Shown: positions 32,247 through 41,518, counted from the first letter of the stretch. The stretch is 64,000 bases of DNA from Nocardia albiluteola (GCF_018860155.1 NZ_JAHKNI010000003.1:1-64000), one strand, 5' to 3'. Made by a program: numbers and translations. Notes: generated from the sequence alone by a model not told the origin.

Positions 32247-32276
32247 GGGATTCCCGCGCAAAGTTCGGAGCTGCCC

Positions 32277-33452
32277 ATGGCCACCACCGACCCGTTCACC
32301 CCCACCCCCGCCGATCGGTTCACCTTCGGTCTGTGGACCGTCGGCTGGCAGGGGCGCGATCCGTTCGGCGACCCGACCCGCCCGCCGCTGGACCCGGTGG
32401 AGTCGATCGAGCGCCTGGCCGAGCTGGGCGCGTACGGCATCACCTTCCACGACAACGACCTCGTCCCGTTCGACGCAACAGAGGCCCAGCGCGCCGCGAC
32501 GATAGCGAGATTCCGTGCGGCACTGGATAAATTCGGCCTGGCGGTGCCGATGGCCACCACGAATCTGTTCACCCATCCGGTGTTCAAGGACGGGGCGTTC
32601 ACCGCCAACGACCGCGACGTGCGCCGCTACGCGCTGCGCAAGACCATTCGCAACATCGACCTGGCCGTGGAGCTGGGCGCGAGCACCTATGTCGCCTGGG
32701 GTGGGCGCGAGGGCGCGGAATCCGGTGCGGCCAAGGATGTCCGGGTCGCGCTGGATCGGCTGAAGGAGGCGTTCGATCTGCTCGCCGCCTACGTCGAGCA
32801 GCAGGGCTACGACATCCGCTTCGCCATCGAGCCCAAGCCGAACGAGCCGCGCGGGGACATTCTGCTGCCCACCATCGGGCATGCGCTGGCGTTCATCGAG
32901 GAACTGGAAAATTCCGAGCGCTTCGGGCTCAATCCCGAAGTGGGACACGAACAGATGGCCGGGCTGAACTTTCCGCACGGCATCGCGCAGGCGCTGTGGC
33001 ACGGCAAACTGTTCCATATCGACCTCAATGGCCAGACGGGCCCGAAATACGATCAGGACTTCCGTTTCGGCGCGGGCGATCTGCGCCAGGCATTCTGGCT
33101 CGTCGACCTGCTCGAGCGCAGCGACTACCGGGGCCCGCGGCATTTCGACTTCAAGCCCGCGCGCACCGAGGATTTCGACGGGGTGTGGACCGCCGCCGCG
33201 GCCTGCATGCGGAACTACCTGATCCTGGCCGCGCGGGCGCGCGCGTTCCGCGAGGACCCGGAGGTGCGCGAGGCGCTGCGCGCGGCGCGCCTGGACGAGC
33301 TCGCCGTTCCCACCGCCGCCGACGGCCTGGCCGCGCTGCTGGCGGACCGCTCCAGCTTCGAGGAGTTCGATCCGGAGGAGGCGGGCCGCCGTGGCATGGC
33401 CTTCGAACGGCTCGACCAGCTTGCGCTGGAACACCTGCTGGGTGCGCGCTGA
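32277..33452 (+). CDS. xylA: xylose isomerase
   Basis: 391 residues, the actinomycete class I length. [10 protein letters not shown] near the start, His-Asp-Asn-Asp (catalytic His about residue 60), Trp-Gly-Gly-Arg-Glu-Gly near 142, Ile-Glu-Pro-Lys-Pro-Asn-Glu-Pro (metal Glu/Lys, about 185), Gly-His-Glu-Gln-Met near 223 and His-Ile-Asp-Leu-Asn near 247, with the second-metal Asp residues. Converts D-xylose to D-xylulose for XylB. Divergent from xylB, sharing the operator. Confidence 0.97.
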   Translation: MATTDPFTPTPADRFTFGLWTVGWQGRDPFGDPTRPPLDPVESIERLAELGAYGITFHDNDLVPFDATEAQRAATIARFRAALDKFGLAVPMATTNLFTHPVFKDGAFTANDRDVRRYALRKTIRNIDLAVELGASTYVAWGGREGAESGAAKDVRVALDRLKEAFDLLAAYVEQQGYDIRFAIEPKPNEPRGDILLPTIGHALAFIEELENSERFGLNPEVGHEQMAGLNFPHGIAQALWHGKLFHIDLNGQTGPKYDQDFRFGAGDLRQAFWLVDLLERSDYRGPRHFDFKPARTEDFDGVWTAAAACMRNYLILAARARAFREDPEVREALRAARLDELAVPTAADGLAALLADRSSFEEFDPEEAGRRGMAFERLDQLALEHLLGAR

Positions 33453-33887
33453 GCGCCGCGACCTACCGGCGCGCCGTACGGTCCGGTCGGCACGGTTCGT
33501 TTGCGGGCGAATTCCTGAATGCCCCATGGCAATCCGGCGCGGCATCGCCGGCGCCCGGCGCCGCGTTGTCCAGACCGTCGCTACCTGACGCTGCGGCATC
33601 GGCGTGTCGCCTGGACGACACGCCGATGACCGGGACGCCGGAGTTTGTTGCGCGTCTATCCCGGGTACATCTCGTTCACATTTCAATAGGTATGCCTTCG
33701 TTAATGATTCCATTCAACGGAAGTAATGCTCGGTCGTAGCCCGATGTGATCCCTCCATCTCGGGTGGCACAACTGTGTCCATGGGGTTATGCTCTGCCCG
33801 GGTTGAAACCAGCTGTCGGCCTGCGTAATCGGGGTGAGTTCGCGCTGCGCGCGCCGCATCGGTTTCCGCGATTTTTCGGTTACTAGG
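33453..33887. other. intergenic region between xylA and the conservon
   Basis: No gene is supported. Contains a 13-bp hairpin (terminator of xylA) at 33597-33628, then a lower-GC stretch to 33740 that likely carries the conservon promoter. Confidence 0.6.
33597..33628. terminator. hairpin, probable xylA terminator
   Basis: Thirteen perfect base pairs (33597-33609 with 33616-33628) around a 6-base loop, 145 bases after the xylA stop. Confidence 0.65.
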
Positions 33888-35357
33888 GTGGAAGTGCAGA
33901 AATTGGCCGTGTCAGTGAATCCGCCCGACGGTCTTCCCGCCCATTCGCCCCGGCGTGAGCTCCGCTCGGCCTATGCGGTCTTCGGGGCATGCGCGGTCGT
34001 GATGGCCGTGGCCGTGATGGGCGCGGTGTTCAGCGCGCCGGTCGATGTGCGCGCGCCGCTGACGCTCGGCTGTTCGGCCGCGGGGCTGGTCGTGTGCGTG
34101 ATCGCCGCCGCGGGTGCGTATTACGCCGCGCAGGCGCGTCGCTACCGCACCGCTGCCGAACAGGCCGAACAGACCCTCGAGGCGGTGCATCGGGAGGCCT
34201 CGGCCCGGCTGGCCGCGGTGCACGAGGAGCTCACGTCCCGGCTCGTCGCGGTCGGTGACGATGCCGCGATGCGCATTGCCGTGGCCGAGCAGGCGGTGAG
34301 CGAGCAGGCGGTGCGGGCCCGGCAGAGCGACGGCCGCCGCTCCTCCGCGCTGGCCGCATTCGCCGGCGCGGCGGGCCGGATGCAGGCGATGACCACCAGC
34401 ATGCTCGCCGAACTTCGCGAGATGGAGCACAGGCACGGCGATCCGAGGGTCCTGGCGGACCTGCTGGCGCTGGATCACCGCACGGCCCAGGCCGGGCGCC
34501 TCGCCGACAGCATCGCCGTGCTGAGCGGCGCCCGGACCGGGCGGCGCTGGGCCAAACCCATTGCGATGGAATCGATCCTGCGCGGGGCGATGGGCCGAGT
34601 AGCGGGATATCAGCGAATTCGGTTGCGCGCCATCACCGATATCGGTGTCGCGGGGCATGCCGCCGAGGGCGTGATGCATGCGCTGGCCGAACTGCTCGAC
34701 AATGCCTGCAACTTCTCCCCACCGACCACCGAGGTGCACGTCTACGCCGCCGAGGTGCCCGCGGGTGTAGTGATCACCATCGAGGACAGCGGGCTGGTGA
34801 TGAGCGAATCCGCGCTGCGCCGTGCCGAACAGGCTGTGTCGGGCCGGGGCGCGGGCGAGCGTGGCGGCTCGGATCTGTCCTCCCTGACCGGTACCCGCCT
34901 CGGCCTGGCCGTGGTCGGGCACCTTGCTCGCAAGCACGGCCTGACGGTGTCGTACCGGCCCTCGGCCATCGGCGGCACCGCGGTGGTCGTGGTGGTGCCG
35001 CGTGATCTGACCGCGCGGGCCGAGCGCGCCGTCTCGGCAACTTCCCCCGCGTCGATTACCGCCTCCCACAACGACTTCCGGCAGCTGCCCGCGGCGCGGT
35101 CCGACACGTCTTCGCACGCGCTGGTCGCGCGCGACGAGCCCTTGGAGGCTCCGCTGCCCCAGCGGCGGCGGGGCAGCACCCTGGCCGCGGTCCATCCGGA
35201 AGGCCTGGGCGAACCGCCCGTGGTCCCGCACGTCACGCCGGCGGCGCCCTCGCGGCCCTCCGCGCTGGCGGCCTTTCAGCGCGCGGTCGCGGGGCTGGAC
35301 GCCGTGGCCGGGAATACGCCCACCACCCCGCCCCCACCCGTGGAGAACGAACTATGA
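33888..35357 (+). CDS. conservon sensor-like histidine-kinase ATPase (CvnA type)
   Basis: About 489 residues; the start is uncertain (GTG 33888, GTG 33894, TTG 33903 or GTG 33909). Two N-terminal transmembrane helices (about residues 32-54 and 62-80) enclose a very short loop, then a long Ala/Glu/Gln-rich coiled coil. A helix with Leu-Asp-His-Arg replaces the usual phospho-acceptor box. A HATPase domain follows with Asp-Asn-Ala-Cys-Asn-Phe-Ser-Pro-Pro (N box) and Thr-Gly-Thr-Arg-Leu-Gly-Leu-Ala-Val-Val. The tail of about 120 residues is Pro/Ala-rich and disordered. First gene of a cvnA-B-C-D-P450-P450 operon. Confidence 0.9.
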   Translation: MEVQKLAVSVNPPDGLPAHSPRRELRSAYAVFGACAVVMAVAVMGAVFSAPVDVRAPLTLGCSAAGLVVCVIAAAGAYYAAQARRYRTAAEQAEQTLEAVHREASARLAAVHEELTSRLVAVGDDAAMRIAVAEQAVSEQAVRARQSDGRRSSALAAFAGAAGRMQAMTTSMLAELREMEHRHGDPRVLADLLALDHRTAQAGRLADSIAVLSGARTGRRWAKPIAMESILRGAMGRVAGYQRIRLRAITDIGVAGHAAEGVMHALAELLDNACNFSPPTTEVHVYAAEVPAGVVITIEDSGLVMSESALRRAEQAVSGRGAGERGGSDLSSLTGTRLGLAVVGHLARKHGLTVSYRPSAIGGTAVVVVVPRDLTARAERAVSATSPASITASHNDFRQLPAARSDTSSHALVARDEPLEAPLPQRRRGSTLAAVHPEGLGEPPVVPHVTPAAPSRPSALAAFQRAVAGLDAVAGNTPTTPPPPVENEL

Positions 35358-35764
35358 CGACATCCGCGCCCGCTCAGCTGGGCTGGCTCCTCGAGCAGCT
35401 GCTGGCCCGCACCCCGCAGTCCCGCCACGCGCTGCTGTTGTCCAGCGACGGGCTCAAGATGTCGCACACGCCCGAGCTGACCGTGGACAAGGCCGATCAG
35501 CTGGCCGCGATCGCCGCGGGCATCCAAAGCCTCTCGCACGGCGCCTCGGTCGAGTTCGGCGACGGCAGAGGCGGTGTGCGCCAGTCGATGACGGAGTTCC
35601 ACGGCGGGATTCTGTTCATCGTCCAGGCCGGGCAGGGCACCCATCTCGCGCTGGTCGCGGCCGAGGAGGCCGACGCCGGTCTGGTGGGGCACAACATGGC
35701 CGAGCTGGTCGAGCAGCTCGGGCACCACCTGGCGGTGGCGCCGCGGAACGGGGGGATCTCATGA
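35354..35764 (+). CDS. roadblock/LC7 domain protein (CvnB type)
   Basis: 136 residues. ATG 35354 overlaps the CvnA stop (ATGA). A complete roadblock/LC7 domain spans residues 10-105, with Leu-Leu-Ser-Ser-Asp-Gly-Leu near 30, Ala-Ala-Ile-Ala-Ala-Gly-Ile-Gln-Ser-Leu near 50 and Ile-Leu-Phe-Ile-Val-Gln-Ala-Gly near 90. In conservons this protein is the likely GTPase-activating or GTPase-partner subunit for CvnD at the membrane. Confidence 0.93.
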   Translation: MTTSAPAQLGWLLEQLLARTPQSRHALLLSSDGLKMSHTPELTVDKADQLAAIAAGIQSLSHGASVEFGDGRGGVRQSMTEFHGGILFIVQAGQGTHLALVAAEEADAGLVGHNMAELVEQLGHHLAVAPRNGGIS

Positions 35765-35829
35765 GGTATCCGCGGCACGGCTCGGCGGCGGAGCGTATTC
35801 ACGCGCCCCGCACATGGATACGGAGATGA
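35761..35829 (+). CDS. 22-codon leader ORF linking CvnB and CvnC
   Basis: ATG 35761 overlaps the CvnB stop (ATGA) and the frame runs 22 codons to TGA 35827-35829, which overlaps ATG 35826 of CvnC in the same way. It is Arg-rich with no domain. It may simply carry ribosomes across the 60-base gap between CvnB and CvnC. Confidence 0.35.
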   Translation: MRYPRHGSAAERIHAPRTWIRR

Positions 35830-36197
35830 GCAGATCGGTCCGGGACGAGGGGCCCGATCGGCTGTATACGCTCACCGGCGGGCGCAGCAGGCCGGATTCG
35901 GACGCCTTCGACCTGGTCACCCTCGTCGTCAGCGAATGCGCTCCCGTGCCGGGCATGCAGTCCGAACACGTTGCGATCCTGGGCATGTGCCGCGCGCCGA
36001 CCGCGGTAGTCGAGATCGCGGCCGAGTTGCGGCTGCCGGTCGGCATCACCACGATCCTGCTGTCGGACCTGCTGCTCGCGGGTCGGATCACCGTGCGGCA
36101 TCCCACCTTCGGCCAGGCCGCGCCCGGCGCGCGCTGGCCGGGGACGGCCGATGCCTCCACCCTCGAGAAGGTGCTCGTTGGACTTCGTAATCTCTGA
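35826..36197 (+). CDS. DUF742 protein (CvnC type)
   Basis: 123 residues from ATG 35826; ATG 35814 in frame is four codons longer. DUF742 signatures: Arg-Leu-Tyr-Thr-Leu-Thr-Gly-Gly-Arg near residue 13, a long helical middle, Ile-Ala-Ala-Glu-Leu-Arg-Leu-Pro-Val-Gly and Leu-Leu-Ala-Gly-Arg-Ile-Thr-Val winged-helix-like C-terminal half. Conserved third component of conservons; biochemical role unclear. It overlaps the CvnD start by 20 bases. Confidence 0.92.
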   Translation: MSRSVRDEGPDRLYTLTGGRSRPDSDAFDLVTLVVSECAPVPGMQSEHVAILGMCRAPTAVVEIAAELRLPVGITTILLSDLLLAGRITVRHPTFGQAAPGARWPGTADASTLEKVLVGLRNL

Positions 36198-36792
36198 ACC
36201 GCCCACCCGCGCGAACGCACCGCTGGGGGACACCGTTCAGCAGGGCCTCAAGATCGTCATCGTCGGCGGGTTCGGGGTCGGCAAGACCACCCTGGTCCGC
36301 TCGGTGAGCGAGATCCGCCCGCTGGACACCGAGGCGACAATGACCGATGCCGGTGTGGGCGTGGATGATTCGAGCCGAGTCCCCGGCAAGTCGACCACCA
36401 CGGTGGCCTTCGACTTCGGACGCATCACCATCGACGCCGAACACGTGCTGTACCTGTTCGGCGCGCCGGGCCAGGAGCGGTTCTGGTTCCTGTGGGACCG
36501 GCTGTTCACCGGCGCCCTCGGGGCGATCGTGCTGGTCGACCCGCACCGGATCGCCGACTGCTGGTACGCCATCGATCGCCTGGAATATCAGCACACCCCG
36601 TTCGTGGTGGCCTGCAACGACTTCGGGCATACCGCCGATCTCGCCGAGGTGCGCTCGGCGCTGGATCTGGATCCCCATGTGCCGCTGCTGGATTGCGATG
36701 CCCGCTCCCGCGCGTCCGGCAAGCAGGTCCTGATCACCCTCGTCGAGCACCTGTACGCCGGTGCCGTCCCGAGCCAGGAGTCCGCGACATGA
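36178..36792 (+). CDS. small GTPase of the conservon (CvnD type)
   Basis: 204 residues from TTG 36178, chosen because GAGAAGG lies just upstream and it starts the typical Asp-Phe-Val-Ile-Ser N-terminus. P-loop Gly-Gly-Phe-Gly-Val-Gly-Lys-Thr-Thr-Leu near residue 28, Thr-Met-Thr-Asp-Ala-Gly (switch region) near 54, Phe-Gly-Ala-Pro-Gly-Gln-Glu-Arg-Phe-Trp-Phe near 93, and a Cys-Asn-Asp-Phe nucleotide-specificity element (in place of NKxD) near 139. A MglA/SRPRB-like GTP-binding switch. Its stop overlaps the first P450 start. Confidence 0.95.
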   Translation: MDFVISEPPTRANAPLGDTVQQGLKIVIVGGFGVGKTTLVRSVSEIRPLDTEATMTDAGVGVDDSSRVPGKSTTTVAFDFGRITIDAEHVLYLFGAPGQERFWFLWDRLFTGALGAIVLVDPHRIADCWYAIDRLEYQHTPFVVACNDFGHTADLAEVRSALDLDPHVPLLDCDARSRASGKQVLITLVEHLYAGAVPSQESAT

Positions 36793-38105
36793 CCAGCCCC
36801 GAAGCCGGATTCGACCACCTCGCCTTCGAGCACAACGGCGCCTGTCCGGTGCACCGGGAGTCCGCGGTGGTGCCGCTGAGCGGTCCGCGGTTCCACACCG
36901 ATCCGCACCACCTCTACAACGAGATGCGCCGCGACCACGGGCCCGTGGTCGCGGTCGAGTTGCCCGGCGGGATCCCGGCCTGGCTGGTGATCGGCTACCG
37001 CGAGCTGCACCAGGTAACCAGCGACCCGAATCTGTTCCCGCGCAATGTGGCCCTGTGGAATCAGTGGCCCAATATTCCGCCGGACTGGCCGCTGCTGCCG
37101 ATGGTCGGCCAGCCCATGCCCTCGATCTACTTCACCGCGGGCGCGGAGCACCGGCGCCATGTCGACATGGTCGAGCCCGCGCTGGAGGCGATCGACCCGT
37201 TCGAATTGCGGCGCACCTGTGAGGATCTGGCCGACGACCTGATCGACGCGTTCTGCGGTCGTGGTGAGGCCGAACTGGTTTCGGAATTCGCCGTGGCGCT
37301 GCCGGTGCTGGCCCTGGCGCGGGTCATGGGATTCTCGGACGAGGTGGCCCCCGAGCTCGCGTGGACGATGAAGACCCTCGCCGACGGCGGCGCCGAGGCG
37401 CAGGCGGCGCACCTGCGGTTCATGGAACTCTCGCACGCGCAGGTGCGCATCGAGCGGGAGCGGATCGCGCACGGTGAACCGGACACCCTGATCGCCGCGA
37501 TGCTCGGGTTCCCCGAGCCGTTCACCGACGAGGAGTATGGCTGCGACGTGCAGGCCATTCTGGCCGCGGGGCATCTAACGACCGCCGACTGGCTGGTCAA
37601 TTCGCTGCACCTGATGCTCACCGACGACCGTTTCGCCGCGGCGTTCGGCGGCGGGCGGCGCAGTGTCGGGCAGGCGATGAACGAGGCGCTGTGGGAGGAC
37701 GGCCCGACACAGATCCTGGCCGGACGGTGGGCCACGCGCGATACGCGCCTGGCGGACAAGGTGATTCGCGAGGGCGACATGCTCCTGCTCGGCCTGGGCG
37801 CGGCGAATCTGGATCCGCACGTGCGTGCGCATCTGGTCGACGACACCGAACCGGCGCACACGGGCAACAGCGCGCACTTCGCGTTCAGTCACGGCGAATA
37901 CCGTTGCCCGTTCCCGGCGCAGCAGATCGCCGAAATCATCGCCCGGACCGGTATCGAGGTGCTGCTGGACCGGCTGCCCGACATCGACCTGGCGGTGCCG
38001 CCGCAGAACCTGGTGCGCCGCCCCTCACCGTTCCTGCGCGGAATGACCTCTCTCCCGGTTCATTTCACACCAGTTCGTGCAGTCGGAGGTTCCCATGACC
38101 AGTAA
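36789..38105 (+). CDS. cytochrome P450, CYP157-like (CvnE), K-helix ExxR replaced by ExxW
   Basis: 438 residues, ATG 36789 overlapping the GTPase stop. Heme ligand Cys373 in Phe-Ser-His-Gly-Glu-Tyr-Arg-Cys-Pro-Phe-Pro. I-helix Ala-Ala-Gly-His-Leu-Thr-Thr-Ala near residue 265. The K-helix is Glu299-Ala-Leu-Trp302, so the Arg of ExxR is missing. That loss is the known mark of CYP157 P450s of Streptomyces conservons, which fits its position between CvnD and a CYP154-like enzyme. Substrate and activity are unknown; without ExxR it may be regulatory or a partner of the next P450. Confidence 0.9.
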   Translation: MTSPEAGFDHLAFEHNGACPVHRESAVVPLSGPRFHTDPHHLYNEMRRDHGPVVAVELPGGIPAWLVIGYRELHQVTSDPNLFPRNVALWNQWPNIPPDWPLLPMVGQPMPSIYFTAGAEHRRHVDMVEPALEAIDPFELRRTCEDLADDLIDAFCGRGEAELVSEFAVALPVLALARVMGFSDEVAPELAWTMKTLADGGAEAQAAHLRFMELSHAQVRIERERIAHGEPDTLIAAMLGFPEPFTDEEYGCDVQAILAAGHLTTADWLVNSLHLMLTDDRFAAAFGGGRRSVGQAMNEALWEDGPTQILAGRWATRDTRLADKVIREGDMLLLGLGAANLDPHVRAHLVDDTEPAHTGNSAHFAFSHGEYRCPFPAQQIAEIIARTGIEVLLDRLPDIDLAVPPQNLVRRPSPFLRGMTSLPVHFTPVRAVGGSHDQ

Positions 38106-39315
38106 ATGTCCCATTGCGATCGATCCGATGATGAGCGATCTGGCCGGGGAGACCGCCCGCGTGCGCGCCGAGGGCCCGGTGGCGCGCATCGACCTGCTCG
38201 GCGTGCCCGCCTGGTCCATCACCGACCATCAGATCGCCCGGCAACTGCTGGTGGATCCGCGGCTGGTCAAGGACATCAACGCGTGGTCGCTCTACGCCTC
38301 GGGCACTGTCACCCGGGAGTGGCCGCTGATCGGCATGGTCGACGCGGGCCGGTCGATGTTCACCGTCGACGGCGCCGAGCACCGCCGGCTGCGCATCAAG
38401 ACCACCCAGGCGCTGACGCCGCGGCGCCTGGAAGCGTTGCGGCCCATGATCGAACGGTTCACCAAGGAGCTGCTCGACGACCTGGCCGACGCGGGCAGCG
38501 GCGGCGAGGTGGTGGACCTGAAGGCCGTCTTCGCCTATCCGCTGCCGATGCGGGTGGTCAGCGAGCTGATGGGGGTGGATCGCGCGGACCATCCGACACT
38601 GCTCGAGGAGTGGAAGGCGTTCTTCTCGCTGCTGACCCCGCAGGAGCAGCGCCTGGGCATCATCGAGAACATGATCGCGTACTTCTCGGCGATGGTGCGC
38701 GAGAGGACCGCGAACCCCACCGACGATCTGACCTCCGCGCTTATCCAGGCCGACGAGGGCGGCGAGCCGCTGACCGAGGAGGAGGTCGAGGGCAATCTGC
38801 GCGCGCTGGTCGCGGCCGGGCACGAGACCACGGTCAGCCTGATCGTCTGCGCGGTGCGGGCGCTGCTGACCCACCCCGAGCAGCTGAAGCGGGTACGCGC
38901 CGGCGAGGTCGAGTGGAAGCAGGTGATCGAGGAGACGCTGCGCTGGGACGGCCCGGTGGTGCATCTGCTGATGCGGTTCGCCACCGAGGACATCACGGTC
39001 GGCGACATGGTGATCGAGAAGGGGGAGGGCGTGGTGATGTCCTACCGGGCGATCGGTCGCGACACCGCCGTGCACGGCGAGGACGCCGACGATTTCGACA
39101 TCACCCGGCCGACCGCGCACCGCAACATCACCTTCGGCTACGGCCCGCACATCTGCCCGGGCGCGGCGCTGGCCCGGCTCGAGGCCGCGATCGCGCTGCC
39201 CGCGCTGTTCGAGCGCTTCCCGGAGCTGAGCCTGGCCGTCGCGCCGGCGGAACTGCACAACCTGCCGGTACTGACTCAGAACGATCTGGCGGCCCTTCCG
39301 GTGCGGCTGGGCTGA
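38095..39315 (+). CDS. cytochrome P450, CYP154-like (CvnF)
   Basis: 406 residues from ATG 38095 (CGGAGG upstream), overlapping the previous gene by 11 bases. Complete P450: I-helix Ala-Ala-Gly-His-Glu-Thr-Thr near 240, ExxR Glu280-Thr-Leu-Arg283, heme loop Phe-Gly-Tyr-Gly-Pro-His-Ile-Cys354-Pro-Gly. CYP154 enzymes hydroxylate macrolides, steroids or flavonoids. It is the last gene of the conservon and is probably the catalytically active one of the pair. A ferredoxin gene is not in the cluster. Confidence 0.93.
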   Translation: MTSKCPIAIDPMMSDLAGETARVRAEGPVARIDLLGVPAWSITDHQIARQLLVDPRLVKDINAWSLYASGTVTREWPLIGMVDAGRSMFTVDGAEHRRLRIKTTQALTPRRLEALRPMIERFTKELLDDLADAGSGGEVVDLKAVFAYPLPMRVVSELMGVDRADHPTLLEEWKAFFSLLTPQEQRLGIIENMIAYFSAMVRERTANPTDDLTSALIQADEGGEPLTEEEVEGNLRALVAAGHETTVSLIVCAVRALLTHPEQLKRVRAGEVEWKQVIEETLRWDGPVVHLLMRFATEDITVGDMVIEKGEGVVMSYRAIGRDTAVHGEDADDFDITRPTAHRNITFGYGPHICPGAALARLEAAIALPALFERFPELSLAVAPAELHNLPVLTQNDLAALPVRLG

Positions 39316-39377
39316 CCGCTTCGTCCCGGTAGGCGCGGCGTTTCCCACTCGCCGCGGCGGGTGGGGTATCGGATTTT

Positions 39378-39391
39378 TGTAACGTGTTCTA
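39378..39391. promoter_or_regulatory. KstR-like box upstream of the acyl-CoA synthetase
   Basis: TGTAACGTGTTCTA fits TnnAACnnGTTnnA, the consensus known for the cholesterol regulator KstR in mycobacteria and Rhodococcus. It lies 43 bases before the start of the adjacent synthetase gene. Confidence 0.65.
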
Positions 39392-39433
39392 ACTTGGAGG
39401 GTGATTCGTTACTCAGCGAAAGGCTCATGACCG

Positions 39434-41020
39434 ATGGCCTCTGTCATCCCGCAGCACGACGATTTCCTGCACCGTGATCCGCTGCCGGTGGACATCCTGA
39501 TCCGCTCGCTCGACCGCTACGCCGACCGCACCGCGATGTACGTCGGCGACGCCGAGCTCACTTACGCGCAGGTGCGCGATCAGATCAGCCGCTTCGCCCA
39601 GGCGTACGCTTCGCTGGGGATCGGCAGGGGCAACGCGATCGCGGTCCTGTCCGCCAACCGCCCCGAGGTGCTGATCGCGCAGGGCGCCAACGCGCTGTCC
39701 GGGATCCGGTCGATGGCGCTGCATCCGATGGGCTCGCTGGACGACCACGCCTACGTGCTCGAGGACGCGGGCATCGACACCCTCGTCTACGACCCGGCCA
39801 CCTTCGAGCAGCGCGCCGCCGATCTCGCCGCGCGGGTGCCGGGCCTGAAGAATCTGGTCGCCTTCGGGCCCACCGAGGCCGGCACCGATCTGCTGGCCAC
39901 CGTGGCGGGCTTCGAACCCCAGCGCCTGCGGGGGCCCGCGGTGAGCCCGGACGACGTGTTCAGCCTCGCCTACACCGGCGGCACCACCGGCAAGCCCAAG
40001 GGCGTGCAGATGACCAACCGCGGCACCTCTACGATGCTGCGCATCCAGATGACCGAATGGGAATGGCCCAGCGAGACAAGGTTTCTCGTGTGCACCCCGC
40101 TGAGCCACGCGGGCGGCGCGTTCTGGAATCCGACCAGCATGATGGGCGGCTCGATCGTGGTGCTGCCCGGCTTCAACCCCGAAAAGTTGTGCGCGGCAAT
40201 CGAAAAGTACAAGATCACCGCCACGATGCTGGTCCCGACCATGCTGTATGCGCTGCTCGACTTCCCGGATCTGGACAAGTACGACCTGTCGAGTCTGGAG
40301 ACGGTCTACTACGGCGCCTCGGCCATCTCCCCGGCACGCCTGGCCGAGGCGATCGAGCGGTTCGGGCCGATCTTCGTGCAGTTCTACGGCCAGGCCGAAT
40401 GCCCGATGACGATCTCGCTGCTGCGCCGCGCGGATCACGACCTGTCCAAGCCCGAGCGGCTGGCCAGCTGCGGCCGTCCCGTTCCGTGGCTACACGTGGC
40501 GCTGCTGGACGACGAGGGCAACGAGGTCGCCGACGGCGAGCCCGGCGAGATCTGCGTGCGCGGCCCGCTGGTCATGCGGGGTTACCTGAACAAGCCCGAA
40601 CAGACCGAGGAGGCAACGAAATTCGGCTGGCTGCACACCGGTGACGTGGCCCGCAAGGACGCCGAAGGCTTCCTGTACATCGTGGACCGCAAGAAGGACA
40701 TGATCGTCTCGGGCGGTTTCAACGTCTTCCCCCGCGAGGTGGAGGACGTGCTGTCCGCGCATCCGGCGGTGGCCGCGGCCGCGGTCATCGGTGTGCCGGA
40801 CGACAAGTGGGGCGAATCGGTGACCGCGATCGTGGTCCTGCGTCCCGGCAAGACCGTGCCCGCCGAGGAACTGCAGGCGCTGGTGAAGGAGCGTAAGGGG
40901 GCGGTGTACTCGCCCAAGACGGTGGAGTTCGCCGAGTCCATCCCGGTGAGCCCGCTGGGCAAGCCGGACAAGAAGGCGCTGCGGGCGAAGTACTGGGGCG
41001 AGGGTCGTCAGGTCAACTGA
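39434..41020 (+). CDS. acyl-CoA synthetase (AMP-binding, FadD type)
   Basis: 528 residues. AMP-binding core Leu-Ala-Tyr-Thr-Gly-Gly-Thr-Thr-Gly-Lys-Pro-Lys-Gly near residue 178, Gly-Gln-Ala-Glu-Cys-Pro near 320, His-Thr-Gly-Asp-Val-Ala-Arg near 400, Arg-Lys-Lys-Asp-Met-Ile near 418 and the C-terminal Gly-Lys-Pro-Asp-Lys-Lys Lys near 515. Activates a fatty or steroid-side-chain acid to CoA. The KstR-like box upstream hints at a sterol side-chain substrate; a terminator hairpin follows. Confidence 0.93.
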   Translation: MASVIPQHDDFLHRDPLPVDILIRSLDRYADRTAMYVGDAELTYAQVRDQISRFAQAYASLGIGRGNAIAVLSANRPEVLIAQGANALSGIRSMALHPMGSLDDHAYVLEDAGIDTLVYDPATFEQRAADLAARVPGLKNLVAFGPTEAGTDLLATVAGFEPQRLRGPAVSPDDVFSLAYTGGTTGKPKGVQMTNRGTSTMLRIQMTEWEWPSETRFLVCTPLSHAGGAFWNPTSMMGGSIVVLPGFNPEKLCAAIEKYKITATMLVPTMLYALLDFPDLDKYDLSSLETVYYGASAISPARLAEAIERFGPIFVQFYGQAECPMTISLLRRADHDLSKPERLASCGRPVPWLHVALLDDEGNEVADGEPGEICVRGPLVMRGYLNKPEQTEEATKFGWLHTGDVARKDAEGFLYIVDRKKDMIVSGGFNVFPREVEDVLSAHPAVAAAAVIGVPDDKWGESVTAIVVLRPGKTVPAEELQALVKERKGAVYSPKTVEFAESIPVSPLGKPDKKALRAKYWGEGRQVN

Positions 41021-41345
41021 GCACAATTACCGAATGTGCCGGTCGCCCAGCGGATTCCGAAGGGCGATCGGCATATTCGTTTCTGCGTGCCGCAACGTGT
41101 GGCCGCGTAGTTGTGACCCGGCATCTCACGCAGCTTCCACCTGCCAGACTTCGGCGGCGGCCACCGGCCGCTGCGCGATCCGGATGCCGCGGACGATTGA
41201 AGCTGGGCGCTTACCCGGGCCGGAACCGCCGCCCGTCTTCCACAGCGTTTCCGGACAGTAGATCGGGATCGGAAGATGTTGGTATCGGTGAATAGTGACA
41301 CCACCTGACGGTTGTGGTCGCAGGATCCACCTGCGCCGCCTCTCA
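41021..41345. other. gene-free stretch after the acyl-CoA synthetase
   Basis: Starts with a terminator hairpin (41031-41079). The rest has open frames on both strands but no domain or ribosome binding site that I can support, and it borders a Tn3 transposase fragment. Confidence 0.5.
41031..41079. terminator. terminator hairpin, acyl-CoA synthetase
   Basis: Eighteen bases (41031-41048) pair with 41062-41079 with two wobbles. Arms and loop share most bases with the hairpin at 44881-44926, so the two are related copies. Confidence 0.75.
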
Positions 41346-41490
41346 CGAATGGGAAGGCTCAGTAGTCTGTCCGGTCTCCCGAACAGCCTCGAGCTTGGCG
41401 ATTTCGGTCAGCATCGTGTTCAGACTGACGTTGCCCGGACCGAGTCCGAGCGTGATCGGAGTGGCATGTGTCGGCAGGTCGAAACCGGTC
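41346..41490 (-). pseudogene. fragment of a Tn3-family transposase
   Basis: The minus frame contains Leu-Pro-Thr-His-Ala-Thr-Pro-Ile-Thr-Leu-Gly-Leu-Gly-Pro-Gly-Asn-Val and Leu-Thr-Glu-Ile-Ala-Lys-Leu-Glu-Ala-Val-Arg, a stretch I recall from the N-terminal part of actinobacterial Tn3 transposases, then ends early in a stop. Only about 45 codons are recognisable. Identification is from memory and should be tested. Confidence 0.45.
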
Positions 41491-41518
41491 GGGGGTCGTG
41501 GGGCGCGGCTCCGATCGG

